This document shows, piece after piece, positions 26,062-35,488 of a stretch of 64,000 nucleotides of DNA (position 1 is the first letter of the stretch; every line of letters begins with the position of its first letter). A program made the position numbers and the translations under genes. Source of the DNA: Desulfosarcina alkanivorans (GTDB lineage: Bacteria > Desulfobacterota > Desulfobacteria > Desulfobacterales > Desulfosarcinaceae); NCBI RefSeq assembly GCF_009688945.1, contig NZ_AP021874.1, positions 1,674,001 to 1,738,000 of the forward strand. Reading direction: 5' to 3'. A model generated the notes under the pieces. It searched no databases. It was not told where the DNA came from and was given only the letters and a program-made list of their open reading frames with translations.

Positions 26062-27216
26062 ATGAGATTAAATACCGTTGGTCTGATTGCCAGCTTGTCG
26101 TTCTTGTTGTTCGCATGTGGAGAAAAACAGGCAACCGAAGCGCCCGCCCCACCGGCGCCAGAGGTATCCGTTGTCGAAACCAAGGCTCAGGATGTTCCCT
26201 TGTTCCTTGAATTCGTGGGGCAGACCGCCGGTTTAAGGGACATCGCCATCCGTGCCCGCGTGGAAGGGTTTCTGGAGGGGCTCCATTTTCAGGAGGGTGG
26301 CGCGGTCAAGAAAGGCGACCTGCTATACACCCTGGAGAGCCAGCCCTTCGAAGAGAAGGTCGCCACCAGAATGAGCGGGGTTGCCGAAGAGAAAACCATG
26401 CTGGCCAAAGCCAAAGGGGACCTGGATCGCATCAAACCCCTGGCCGAGATCAATGCGGTCAGCAAGAGTGACCTGGACGAGGCCGTGGCCGCCTATGAGG
26501 CGAGGACCTCTTCTCTTGAGGCGGCCAAGGCAACCCTCCGCGCAGCGAAGATCGAGTTGGGCTACACCAAAATTCACTCCCCTATCGACGGCATCATCGG
26601 CAAGTCCCAGGCCAAAGTGGGTGATTTCGTCGGCCGGGACCCCAACCCAATCATCCTGAATACGGTCTCCCAGGTGGACACCATCCTGGTAACCTTTTTC
26701 ATTACCGAAACCCAGTATCTGGAGTTCGCCCGGTATCTGGCCAAGCCCGATCCGGAACGGGTGGACAACGATGACGCCAATCTGGAACTGATCCTGATCG
26801 ACGGGTCGGTTTACGAGCACAAGGGAAGACCTGATTTCGTCGACCGCGAGGTGGACACCACCACCGGGGCCATGCTGGTCCAGGCATCCTTTACCAATCC
26901 TGAAAAACTGCTGCGCCCGGGCCAGTTCGTCAGGGTGCGGGCCAGGTCACGTGCCGTCAAGGACGGCATCCTGATCCCCCAACGCTGCGTCATGGAACTT
27001 CAGGGGCTGCATAACGTGTATGTCGTGAATGCAGACAATACAGCCGAGATCCGCGAAATCACGGTCGGGCCCAAAGTCGGTTCCAACTGGCTGATCACCG
27101 ACGGGCTCAAGCCGGGTGAACGCGTGATTTACGAAGGTCTTCAGAAGGTCAGGGACGGAGCCGCCGTCAAACCAACCGTTGCAACCCCAACCGCAACCGA
27201 CAAGCAGAAAAAGTGA
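26062..27216 (+). CDS. RND efflux periplasmic adaptor lipoprotein (AcrA/MexA family)
   Basis: About 384 residues. The lipoprotein signal ends SLSFLLFAC, with Cys in a lipobox, so the mature protein is anchored to a membrane by lipid. The lipoyl/barrel-sandwich halves (GFLEGLHFQEGGAVKKGDLL and KIHSPIDGIIGKSQAKVGD) flank an alpha-hairpin, followed by a beta-barrel and a membrane-proximal domain (GLKPGERVIYEGLQKVRDGA). It links the inner-membrane pump to the outer-membrane channel. The start at 26062 has AGAAGG and places the signal correctly. The permease gene follows directly. Confidence 0.93.
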   Translation: MRLNTVGLIASLSFLLFACGEKQATEAPAPPAPEVSVVETKAQDVPLFLEFVGQTAGLRDIAIRARVEGFLEGLHFQEGGAVKKGDLLYTLESQPFEEKVATRMSGVAEEKTMLAKAKGDLDRIKPLAEINAVSKSDLDEAVAAYEARTSSLEAAKATLRAAKIELGYTKIHSPIDGIIGKSQAKVGDFVGRDPNPIILNTVSQVDTILVTFFITETQYLEFARYLAKPDPERVDNDDANLELILIDGSVYEHKGRPDFVDREVDTTTGAMLVQASFTNPEKLLRPGQFVRVRARSRAVKDGILIPQRCVMELQGLHNVYVVNADNTAEIREITVGPKVGSNWLITDGLKPGERVIYEGLQKVRDGAAVKPTVATPTATDKQKK

Positions 27217-27222
27217 TTGAAT

Positions 27223-30200
27223 ATGGGTGATTTTTTTGTCAGACGGCCCATCGTGGCCATGGTGATTGCCATTTTTATGGTCATTGTCGGCGTGGTCTCC
27301 CTCGGCGGCCTGCCCACCGAGCAGTATCCCAACATCACGCCGCCCATCGTCGAGGTTCGAGCCACCTACACCGGGGCCAATGCGGTCAGCGTGGAACAGT
27401 CTGTGGCCACGCCGCTGGAGCAGCAGATCAACGGCGTGGACAACATGATCTACATGAAGTCCATCAACGCCAACGACGGCACCATGACGATCCAGGTTTC
27501 CTTCGATGTGGGCACCGATCCGGACATGAACACGGTGTTCACCCAGAACCGTGTGGCCGCGGCCACGGCCAAGCTGCCCGAAGAGGTCAAACGACTGGGC
27601 GTGACCACCGAAAAATCCATGCCCAACACTCTCATGCTGATCTCCCTGACCGCGGACGACCCCCGTTTCGATCAGCAGTTTCTGGGCAACTATTCGCTGA
27701 TTAACATCAAGGACATCCTGGCCCGCATCAAGGGCATCGGCCGGGTGAACGTTCTGGGTGCCAGCGATTACTCCATGCGCATCTGGATCAAGCCCGACCG
27801 CCTGGCCCACCTGGGCATCAGTGTGCCCGAGATCGTGGACGCCATCCGGGCTCAGAGCGTGGTGGTTCCGGGCGGCAAGTTCGGCGCCGAACCGGCCCCG
27901 CCGGGCACCGAGTTCACCTATATCGTACGCCTGCCCGACCGCCTGCAGAATGCCGAGGAATTTGGCGAAATCGTCGTCCGGACCGCAGAAAACGGTTCCC
28001 AGGTCAAGCTCAAACACATCGCCCGGGTGGAACTGGGCGTGGAGACCTACAACGCCTTTACGCGCATGAACGGAAAGCCCTGCGCCATGATCGCCCTGTA
28101 CCAGGCACCGGGTTCCAACGCCGTGGCCCTGGCCGAACAGGTCAAAACCACCATGGCCGACCTGGCCAGGTCTTTTCCTAAAAGCATGCGCTACGACATC
28201 TCCCTGGACACCACCACTGCGATTACGGCCGGCATCGATGAAATCATCGAAACCCTGTTTATCGCCCTGGCGCTGGTGATTCTGGTGGTATTCATCTTCA
28301 TCCAGGACTGGCGGGCGACATTGATTCCCACCATCGCTATCCCCGTTTCCCTGCTGGCCACCTTCATGGCCTTTCCCATGATCGGCTTTACCATCAATGT
28401 CCTCTCCCTGCTGGGACTGGTGCTGGCCATCGGTATCGTCGTGGACGATGCCATCGTCGTCGTGGAAGCGGTCCAGGTCAAAATCGAAGAGGGGATGACG
28501 CCCAGGGAGGCCACCAGGGCAGCCATGAGGGAGGTGACCGCACCGGTCATCGCCACCACCCTGGTAATGGTGGCGATCTTCATTCCGGTGGCGGTCATGG
28601 GTGGCATCACCGGACTGCTCTATCAGCAGTTTGCCATCACCGTGGCCGTATCTGTGGTTTTTTCCTCCATCAACGCCCTGACCCTTAGCCCGGCCCTGTG
28701 CGGTATTCTGTTGCGAAAACAGCAGCCCATGCGTGGCCCGCTGGGAGCCTTTTTCAAATTGTTCAACACGGTGTTCGACAAATCCACCCATGCCTATACC
28801 GTTTTCACCCGCTTCGTCACCCGCAGGATCGCCATGGGCCTCGTCTTTATGACCCTTTTGACAGGGGGATTGGTCTTCCTTGGCAAACTCGTGCCCGGCG
28901 GTTTCATGCCCAGCGAGGATATGGGCTACCTGATGGTCAACATCCAGCTGCCCGACGCGGCCTCGATGCAGCGCACCGACGTGACAACCAAAAAGGTTGA
29001 AAAAATAATAGAACGTCACGAGGAGGTCGAATACATTACGGCCGTGGCCGGATTCAGCCTGCTCTCCAACAGCATGTCATCCAATGCCGGTTTCATCTTC
29101 GTCGCCCTCAAGGATTGGGGCCTGCGAGAGAAGACCGCCAACCAGGTGGTGGCGGCATTGAACCGGGAATTTTTCATGGGCGTCAACGAGGCCCAGGTGT
29201 TTGCCTTCGGTCCCCCGCCCATTCCCGGACTGGGCAGTGGATCCGGATTCACGATGATGATTCAGGACCGGGCCGGCAACACCCCCGCATACCTGGCCGA
29301 GCAGACGACCCGTTTCGCCCGGGCGGCAACCGCGCGGCCTGAAATTGCTTCAGTCGTCACCACCTTCCGTCCCAGCGTGCCCCAGCGTTTCATGGAGATC
29401 AACCGCGACAAGGTGCTCAAGGCCGGTGTGGCCCTCAGCGACATCTACACCACGGTCGGCGCCTTTTTAGGGGGATCATACGTCAACGACTTCAACCGCT
29501 TCGGACGGCTATACAAAGCCTACATCCAGGCCGAGCCCGAATACCGCATCAGCGAGGATCGCATCAACCTCTTTTTCGTGAAAAATAAAAACGGCGACCG
29601 GGTGCCCCTGAGCGCCTTTGTCAGCATCAAGGAGGTTGCCGGTCCGGACTTCACCAACCGCTTCAACCTGTATCGATCCATCGAACTGTCCGGCGGACCG
29701 GCCCACGGCTATACCTCCGTCCAGGCACTGGACGCCCTCGAAGCCGTAGCTGCGGAAACCCTGCCGGCGGACATGGGCTACGCCTGGAGCAACATGTCCT
29801 TCCAGGAAAAGAAAGCCTCGGGTACGGCGGCCGTTGTTTTTGCCTTCTCCATTCTGTTCGTTTTCCTGATTCTGGCGGCCCAGTATGAAAGCTGGTCGCT
29901 GCCGTTGAGCATTCTGCTGGGCACGCCGTTCGCCATTTTCGGTGCGTTTCTGGCGCTTTTCCTGGCCCGTATGACCAGCACCAGTTACGAGTTGAATATA
30001 TTTGCCCAGATCGCCCTGGTGATGCTCATCGGCATGGCCGCCAAAAATGCCATCCTGATCGTTGAATTCGCCAACCTGGAATTCAACAAGGGCCTGTCAC
30101 TGTTCGATGCCGCCATCAAGGCGGCCAGCCTGCGATTCCGGCCCATCCTGATGACGGCGTTCTCGTTCATCCTGGGCGTGCTGCCCCTGGTGGTGGCCAC

Positions 30201-30363
30201 CGGCGCCGGTGCCGAAGCGCGGTTGGTCATGGGGATGGCCCTGGTGGGTGGAATGGCGCTGGCCACCCTGCTGGGGGTTTTTTTCTACCCCATGCTCTTT
30301 GTTTTCATCGGCAGGGTCGCCGGTTATGAGAAAAATCGGGAACTTTCAAAGGAACAGGGGTAA
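27223..30363 (+). CDS. RND multidrug efflux transporter (AcrB/HAE1 family)
   Basis: About 1046 residues, full length for the HAE1 group. The N-terminus DFFVRRPIVAMVIAIFMVIV is classic. Transmembrane helix 4 carries the proton-relay acidic pair in GIVVDDAIVVVEAV. The second-half partner lysine region is visible in MLIGMAAKNAILIVEFAN. Two large periplasmic loops follow helices 1 and 7. It expels drugs, solvents or bile-like compounds using the proton gradient. I prefer the ATG at 27223 over the TTG at 27217. Translation is coupled to the adaptor, and the outer-membrane factor follows after 6 bases. No dedicated regulator is adjacent. Confidence 0.96.
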   Translation: MGDFFVRRPIVAMVIAIFMVIVGVVSLGGLPTEQYPNITPPIVEVRATYTGANAVSVEQSVATPLEQQINGVDNMIYMKSINANDGTMTIQVSFDVGTDPDMNTVFTQNRVAAATAKLPEEVKRLGVTTEKSMPNTLMLISLTADDPRFDQQFLGNYSLINIKDILARIKGIGRVNVLGASDYSMRIWIKPDRLAHLGISVPEIVDAIRAQSVVVPGGKFGAEPAPPGTEFTYIVRLPDRLQNAEEFGEIVVRTAENGSQVKLKHIARVELGVETYNAFTRMNGKPCAMIALYQAPGSNAVALAEQVKTTMADLARSFPKSMRYDISLDTTTAITAGIDEIIETLFIALALVILVVFIFIQDWRATLIPTIAIPVSLLATFMAFPMIGFTINVLSLLGLVLAIGIVVDDAIVVVEAVQVKIEEGMTPREATRAAMREVTAPVIATTLVMVAIFIPVAVMGGITGLLYQQFAITVAVSVVFSSINALTLSPALCGILLRKQQPMRGPLGAFFKLFNTVFDKSTHAYTVFTRFVTRRIAMGLVFMTLLTGGLVFLGKLVPGGFMPSEDMGYLMVNIQLPDAASMQRTDVTTKKVEKIIERHEEVEYITAVAGFSLLSNSMSSNAGFIFVALKDWGLREKTANQVVAALNREFFMGVNEAQVFAFGPPPIPGLGSGSGFTMMIQDRAGNTPAYLAEQTTRFARAATARPEIASVVTTFRPSVPQRFMEINRDKVLKAGVALSDIYTTVGAFLGGSYVNDFNRFGRLYKAYIQAEPEYRISEDRINLFFVKNKNGDRVPLSAFVSIKEVAGPDFTNRFNLYRSIELSGGPAHGYTSVQALDALEAVAAETLPADMGYAWSNMSFQEKKASGTAAVVFAFSILFVFLILAAQYESWSLPLSILLGTPFAIFGAFLALFLARMTSTSYELNIFAQIALVMLIGMAAKNAILIVEFANLEFNKGLSLFDAAIKAASLRFRPILMTAFSFILGVLPLVVATGAGAEARLVMGMALVGGMALATLLGVFFYPMLFVFIGRVAGYEKNRELSKEQG

Positions 30364-30369
30364 GAGACA

Positions 30370-31773
30370 ATGCGCACAAACATAACGACCTGCAGGGGAT
30401 TTGGGCCACTGGTTCTGGCGCTGTTGCTTTCGGGCTGTGCCGTGGGTCCGGAATTCAAGGAGCCCGTGGTCGACACACCCGGGGCCTATCGGACTGCGGT
30501 CATGCCCGCCGAGCCCGTCACCGACCTGAAATGGTGGCGGCTGTTCGACGACCCGCTGCTCTATTCGCTGGTAACGACGGCACTCGAAAACAACCGGGAT
30601 GTCAACATCGCCGTCAGCCGTATCGAACAGGCCCGGGCGACCGTCGGATTTACCCGGGCCGACCAGTTCCCGCGCATCGACGTCGAGGCTGGTGCACAGG
30701 CCGGCAACTTCAACGGCGGGTCGCGATCGACGGAAGACACTTCAACCGTCTATCTGGCCGCCCCCTTGAACTGGGAGATCGACTTCTGGGGCAAATTCAA
30801 GCGATCCACCGAAGCGGCGCGGGCGGAACTGATGGCCAGCGAATACGGCTTCAAGGCCATTCAACTGGCCCTGATCGCCGATGTGGTCGGCAGCTATTAC
30901 CAGCTGCTTGATTTTCATCAACGCCTGGCCATATCCGAGTCCACCCTCCAGTCACGGACGAAAAGCCTCGAAATCATCCAGCAGCGATTCGACAAAGGCA
31001 TAATTTCCGAGCTCGATGTCAACCAGGCCCAGATCCAGAAAGAAATTGCCGCCGCGTCGGTTCCCCTTTACCAGCGAGCCATCGCCAAATCCGAAAACGG
31101 CCTCGCTATTCTTCTCGGCCGGTTGCCCGTCGAGATCAATATACGGAAAGACCTGGGCATGCAGGCGGTGCCGCCGGACATTCCGGTCGGCCTGCCATCG
31201 GACATTCTTGAAAGGCGACCGGACATTGCAAGGGCCAGGTATCTGTTGAAGGCCAGCACGGAAAAAATAGGCGTTGCCGAAGCCCTGCGGTTCCCGTCCA
31301 TATCGCTCACGGGTACCCTGGGGGTGGCCAGCACCGATCTGGGTACGTTCAGCACCGACGGCAGCGTCTGGTCCGCGGGCGGCAGGCTGCTGGGGCCGGT
31401 CATCGATTTTGACAAAAACAGAAGGCGGGTTGAAATCGAAGAACAAAAAACGCAGCAGGCCCTTTTCCAATACGAGAGCACGGTGCTGACTGCGTTTCGC
31501 GAAGTGGAGGACGCCCTGGTGGAAATCGCCACCTTTCGCCGGGAACTGGCCGCCATCAATCGCCAGCAGACAGCGGCCAGGAATGCCAACGTACTGTCCA
31601 GGGAGCGCTACGACAAAGGGGTCAGCAGCTACCTCGAAGTGCTGGATACAGAGCGCACCCTGTTTAACGCCGAATTGCAGTTGTCCGACTTGCAGCAGCG
31701 GTACCGCAACGCCTATGTCAATCTTTACAAAGCTTTAGGCGGCGGCTGGATTACCAAGGCTGAGGGAGAGTAG
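30370..31773 (+). CDS. outer-membrane efflux lipoprotein (OprM/NodT family)
   Basis: 467 residues. The lipobox is in VLALLLSGCAVGPEFKEP, typical of the NodT/OprM family. Two repeats of the outer-membrane efflux domain follow, each with long coiled-coil helices (NNRDVNIAVSRIEQARATVG and RYDKGVSSYLEVLDTERTL). The stretch GLPSDILERRPDIARARYLL is a family signature. It forms the trimeric exit duct for the pump encoded upstream, completing a three-gene tripartite system. About 210 bases of non-coding sequence follow. Confidence 0.95.
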   Translation: MRTNITTCRGFGPLVLALLLSGCAVGPEFKEPVVDTPGAYRTAVMPAEPVTDLKWWRLFDDPLLYSLVTTALENNRDVNIAVSRIEQARATVGFTRADQFPRIDVEAGAQAGNFNGGSRSTEDTSTVYLAAPLNWEIDFWGKFKRSTEAARAELMASEYGFKAIQLALIADVVGSYYQLLDFHQRLAISESTLQSRTKSLEIIQQRFDKGIISELDVNQAQIQKEIAAASVPLYQRAIAKSENGLAILLGRLPVEINIRKDLGMQAVPPDIPVGLPSDILERRPDIARARYLLKASTEKIGVAEALRFPSISLTGTLGVASTDLGTFSTDGSVWSAGGRLLGPVIDFDKNRRRVEIEEQKTQQALFQYESTVLTAFREVEDALVEIATFRRELAAINRQQTAARNANVLSRERYDKGVSSYLEVLDTERTLFNAELQLSDLQQRYRNAYVNLYKALGGGWITKAEGE

Positions 31774-31983
31774 ACGTCATGACAGAGTATCAATGTGCTG
31801 GCCACCGAAAGCTATCCCCGGTTGCAGATGGGTAAGGCAATTTCAGACGCGCATCAGCCTGTCGGCATTTGAACGACCTGTTTGAAGAAAGCGGGTCCAT
31901 TTGACGTGTCACCGATTGTAAGTCTCCACGGAAAATCTCAGAAGGTGTCCTCTTCCCCTTCCCGGGTTATCGGCCCTCCGGGT

Positions 31984-32205
31984 TTATTCACCGGGAATAT
32001 AGGGCACTTCAAATCCCCACCACTGCTGTTCCGCTGAGTTCTGCTGATCCTCAGCGGTCGGGTTTCTATGGCCGTACCAGCTGAATTTCATGTGATCCCA
32101 ATTCTTGTAGAGGGTGTCATGCTCCATGAATTCGGACTGCACGAGGGTACCGCTGCAACTGGCCATGAAAAACGCCAAAAAAATCAAAACGATTGCTTTT
32201 TTCAT
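31984..32205 (-). CDS. small lipoprotein
   Basis: 73 residues. The signal MKKAIVLIFLAFFMASC has a clear lipobox ending in Cys, with Ser-Gly after it. The mature ~57 residues are rich in aromatic and acidic side chains (HDTLYKNWDHMKFSWYGH) and end WGFEVPYIPGE. The ribosome site is strong (AGGAGGGAGAGAG). I do not recognise a named family. It is divergently arranged with the lipoprotein/protease cluster starting at 32484. Confidence 0.7.
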   Translation of the reverse strand: MKKAIVLIFLAFFMASCSGTLVQSEFMEHDTLYKNWDHMKFSWYGHRNPTAEDQQNSAEQQWWGFEVPYIPGE

Positions 32206-32292
32206 CTCTCTCCCTCCTGTTGATTTGTGTTGGATCAGACCTGCAGGTGTGAACTACAATTAAGTATTAAGCAATTGCACCCAATAGTCAAG

Positions 32293-32334
32293 ATTGCCAT
32301 TTTTTTGTCACCCCATGTGACCTAAACTGGCAAT
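32293..32334. promoter_or_regulatory. nested inverted repeat between divergent lipoprotein genes
   Basis: ATTGCCA (32293-32299) pairs with TGGCAAT (32328-32334), and inside it GTCAC (32307-32311) pairs with GTGAC (32317-32321). Its position between two divergent genes makes an operator or shared control site plausible. No regulator family can be named. Confidence 0.35.
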
Positions 32335-32483
32335 TTCATATCCCCAGCGCCGTCCATTCCACCTAACAGCCTGCAACCATTGTATTTTTTATTTTTTCCG
32401 GCATTGGCCTCAAATTTGCTGCAATCAACCATATGAGACCAGCACCCTGTCCGGGGTGAAAAGAAGTCGTATGGAGAGTGGTG

Positions 32484-33155
32484 ATGCAGAAAAATACAAG
32501 GGTGCGAAATGTCTACCGATTCATGCTGATGGCCATGGTAATCGGTCTGTGGCTGTCCGGCTGCTCCGCCGCCACCGAACGGATGCACCCCCGGTTTCCC
32601 GATTATCGGCAAACCATGGGAACGATGCTGGTGCCGGTTCCGGAAATCGGAATAGTTGAAAAAATGCCCGACGGCAGCCGCATCTACGAAGAGGCGTCCA
32701 GCCACGAGGCCCGGCGGATAGCGCAACAGGCCATTGTGAAGCAATTGCGAAACCGTCGGTTTCGGGCGCTACCGGTTGACGCCGATTCCCTGCCGGAAGA
32801 CGAAATGGCAAGCATTCGTTCCCTTTTCAGATCCGTTAATCGCTCCATTCAGTTGCACACCATCGGCCCCCAGGTCTTTCCATCCCAAAAAGCGGCCTTC
32901 GATTACCAGCTGGGTCCCGTGACAGGCATCCTGAAAACCCGCCTTGCCGATGGCCTGGTTCTGGCGATCGGCCATCAAACCGGCAGTGACCGCCCGGCCA
33001 GAAACTGGATCAGCATCGCTGTCGTCGAACCCGGAGGCCGCATTATCTGGTACGGCATCCATGGCGACCACGAACGGTTCGATCTGAAAACTGCAGAAGG
33101 AGTGAACGCGCTGGTGGCGGCCGCAATGGCCAATTTCTGGGAGCAGGGTTCATGA
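32484..33155 (+). CDS. lipoprotein of unknown function
   Basis: About 223 residues. The lipobox is in MAMVIGLWLSGCSAATERMH, so the protein is exported and lipidated. The mature domain contains a helical stretch (HEARRIAQQAIVKQLRNRRF) and a strand-rich end (WISIAVVEPGGRIIWYGIHG). The start is the ATG at 32484, preceded by GGAGAG. It overlaps the following M48 protease gene in an ATGA junction, so the two are translated together. I do not know the family; a role with the protease in envelope maintenance is inferred from the coupling. Confidence 0.65.
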   Translation: MQKNTRVRNVYRFMLMAMVIGLWLSGCSAATERMHPRFPDYRQTMGTMLVPVPEIGIVEKMPDGSRIYEEASSHEARRIAQQAIVKQLRNRRFRALPVDADSLPEDEMASIRSLFRSVNRSIQLHTIGPQVFPSQKAAFDYQLGPVTGILKTRLADGLVLAIGHQTGSDRPARNWISIAVVEPGGRIIWYGIHGDHERFDLKTAEGVNALVAAAMANFWEQGS

Positions 33156-34261
33156 GGCACCGAAACCTGGCGGTATGGCTGATTGTGCCCTGGATGTGGG
33201 CAGCGATAGGATACGCCTCGGAGACATCCGTCGCGTCCGGCCCGGAATCCCGGCTGTGGCGACTGGCCGAGCAGGAACAATCGGCGCTGGAAGCGCGCGG
33301 GGTCGTCCTGTGTGATGCATCCTTATCGGAATATCTGCAAGAGGTGGTCGGTCGGCTGTGGAATCAGGTGCCCACCCGCCTGGACGCCCCCACCGTGAAG
33401 GTCATCAAGGATACGCGCATTGACGCCTATGCATATCCCAATGGCCGGTGCGTTCTCAGCACCGGCATGCTCGACGTGCTGGAAAACGAAAGCCAGCTGG
33501 CCATGATTCTATCCCATGAAATGGTTCATTATGCCCGCCAGCACACAACAGCGCTATACAATCACTTTCAACAGGCGGCCCGCCGGGGGGACCGACAGGG
33601 TAACGGTAAAGATGCCGTGGCCGTTAAACGGAGCGTACTGCATACCATCGAAGCGGCTGAACGTGAGGCCGACAGTGAAGGGTTGTCCATACTCGGGGCC
33701 GCCGGTTATTGCGAGGGGGAAGTGCTGCCGCTCATGTCCAATCTCATCAAACGCATGCCGGAGCATGGACATCCCGAGAGTGTGGGAGAGCTGGAAGATC
33801 GCGCCGCCTTTTTCAGGCAGCGCATCGGCCAGGGTCCCGGCAGGCGCCCCGCCGCCGCGTCAAGCGACACCGATCCTGATGGTTATCTTGCGGGTATCGC
33901 ACCCGCACTGTTGGCCAACACGGAGGTCGCCCTTCGCCGCGGTGAGTGGCATCAGGCCGAAAGGAGCATTTCCAGATTCCTGGCCTTGAATCCTGCCAAC
34001 GCCCACGCATACTACCTCAAAGGAGAAACGATGCGCCGGCAAAATGCGGGCGACAGTGGGAATCACTGTATCGGATCCTACCAGAAGGCGCTGACCATAG
34101 ACCCCGATTTTTCTCCGGCCCACCGGGCGCTGGGAGAGTTGCACTACAAGGCCGGCCGGTATCAGATGGCCAAACCGCATTTCGAATCGTTTCTCAGCCT
34201 GGCCCCCCGGGACCATGCCGGGGACTACATCAGGGGGTATCTGCGTCAATGTTCAAATTAA
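33152..34261 (+). CDS. M48-family periplasmic metalloprotease with TPR tail (BepA-like)
   Basis: 369 residues with a signal peptide (VWLIVPWMWAAIGYASE). The zinc site is LSHEMVHYARQH (HExxH), and the third ligand is in AEREADSEG, as in M48 peptidases such as BepA/LoiP. The C-terminal ~110 residues carry TPR units (HAYYLKGETMRRQNAGDSGN and LGELHYKAGRYQMAKPHFES). The family assists or degrades outer-membrane proteins. It overlaps both its neighbours (4 bases upstream, 13 downstream), defining a tight three-gene unit with two lipoproteins. Confidence 0.88.
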   Translation: MRHRNLAVWLIVPWMWAAIGYASETSVASGPESRLWRLAEQEQSALEARGVVLCDASLSEYLQEVVGRLWNQVPTRLDAPTVKVIKDTRIDAYAYPNGRCVLSTGMLDVLENESQLAMILSHEMVHYARQHTTALYNHFQQAARRGDRQGNGKDAVAVKRSVLHTIEAAEREADSEGLSILGAAGYCEGEVLPLMSNLIKRMPEHGHPESVGELEDRAAFFRQRIGQGPGRRPAAASSDTDPDGYLAGIAPALLANTEVALRRGEWHQAERSISRFLALNPANAHAYYLKGETMRRQNAGDSGNHCIGSYQKALTIDPDFSPAHRALGELHYKAGRYQMAKPHFESFLSLAPRDHAGDYIRGYLRQCSN

Positions 34262-34818
34262 AGGGTTATCGGGCGACAACCTGGGTCTGGGTGGGGGTGA
34301 TGCTGGTGCTGACCACCGCCTGTGCCGCGCCGTGGCGTGCCGCCAGCGGCCACCTGGCCAGCCCGGAATGGTCCGTCATCCCGCCGCAGGGGTGGATGCA
34401 CCTGAGCATGGCGGATTCGGAAATAATCTCTAAAAATGGCCCTTATCTTGAATTTATCATGGTCCAGATGCGGCCATTGACCCAACGGTTTCGTTTTACC
34501 AAGCAGGTATTGAACGCCGGCATGTTGCCCCACGAAGCCGCCCGGTTGATCACAGACAACCTGGAATCCGATCCGCTTATCCGCAACTTCCGGCTGCTGG
34601 CCAGCGAACCGGCAATGGTGGCCGAACGCCCCGGCTTCAAACTGATTTACAGCTATCGGGACCAACACGGCGTGGTTCTGAAAACCATCTACTATGGCGT
34701 CCTTTTACCGAACCGTTTCTTCAACATAAGGTACACGGGAGCCCAACGCCATTATTTCGATCAGGAATTGCCCGCTTTTAACGATGTACTCCACAGTCTT
34801 CGCTTTCTTTCGAGTTGA
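34249..34818 (+). CDS. lipoprotein of unknown function
   Basis: About 189 residues. The lipobox lies in WVGVMLVLTTACAAPWRAAS. The mature domain has alternating strands (WSVIPPQGWMHLSMADSEII, GFKLIYSYRDQHGVVLKTIY) and ends AFNDVLHSLRFLSS, resembling small PsbP/DUF1795-like stress lipoproteins, though I cannot assign it firmly. The ATG at 34249 overlaps the M48 gene by 13 bases. The 355 bases that follow (34819-35173) contain no gene I can support. Confidence 0.65.
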   Translation: MFKLKGYRATTWVWVGVMLVLTTACAAPWRAASGHLASPEWSVIPPQGWMHLSMADSEIISKNGPYLEFIMVQMRPLTQRFRFTKQVLNAGMLPHEAARLITDNLESDPLIRNFRLLASEPAMVAERPGFKLIYSYRDQHGVVLKTIYYGVLLPNRFFNIRYTGAQRHYFDQELPAFNDVLHSLRFLSS

Positions 34819-35173
34819 ATTCACGAACACCGGCGGAAAACGGTGAGGGACACCCTGAGCGGACGGCCGCCTCAGCCACCACCAGATTTCCTCCATGCCG
34901 GCAAGTGATCAGCGCCTGAAAATCCGGCATGAAAAATTATCGAGTGACATCCGTCGGTATGATCATGTAAAATAATGTCCTTTGCCGATGCAATTGTTTT
35001 CCGGCCAACCGTTTGAAGCGAAGGTGGCTGCCCGCCGCACCGCATTTTTCCACCGGTGCCGACGTCGCCGCCGGCAGAATCTTCATCTTCGTCAGCCCTG
35101 TGAATCCAGGCTGTTTCCTGCACCGATGGGAGGAAAGGTTTTCCATCGGCAAAATTGAAAGGAACGATCCGCC

Positions 35174-35413
35174 ATGGGAGACCAAAAACCACCTGGGGAC
35201 AGGCGAAAGGCCGATCCTTACATGGACCGGCGCATCCTTGAAGACCGGCGAAAGGCATACGACATCGGCTATTTTTCCGACAGCGGCCCTGAACGACGGA
35301 AAGGACGGGACCGCCGCCGCAGGGATGAACGCCGGACCGGCTGCATCAAGGTATCCAGGTGGTCGAGCGTATGCGTTGATAACGAAACGAAAACGGATCG
35401 GATGCAGGGCTGA
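35174..35413 (+). CDS. small arginine-rich protein with ERRKGRDRR motif
   Basis: 79 residues, very rich in Arg and Asp. It contains DRRILEDRRKAYDIGYF, then ERRKGRDRRRRDERR, then a hydrophobic-aromatic end KVSRWSSVCV. The middle motif recurs in the otherwise different protein at 9318. The GAAAGGAA site is about ten bases before the ATG. I do not know a function; the charge pattern is compatible with RNA or membrane-surface binding. Confidence 0.5.
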   Translation: MGDQKPPGDRRKADPYMDRRILEDRRKAYDIGYFSDSGPERRKGRDRRRRDERRTGCIKVSRWSSVCVDNETKTDRMQG

Positions 35414-35488
35414 CCCGGCACTGTTCGACCGATCCGGACCGTCGCCCACAACCAACCGCGCGATGCCGGCATCGAAAGGATTTAAATC

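Noticed and set aside
26947..29019. A 690-codon open frame on the minus strand
   Set aside because: It runs antisense to the RND transporter, is extremely Gly/His/Asp-rich and resembles no protein.
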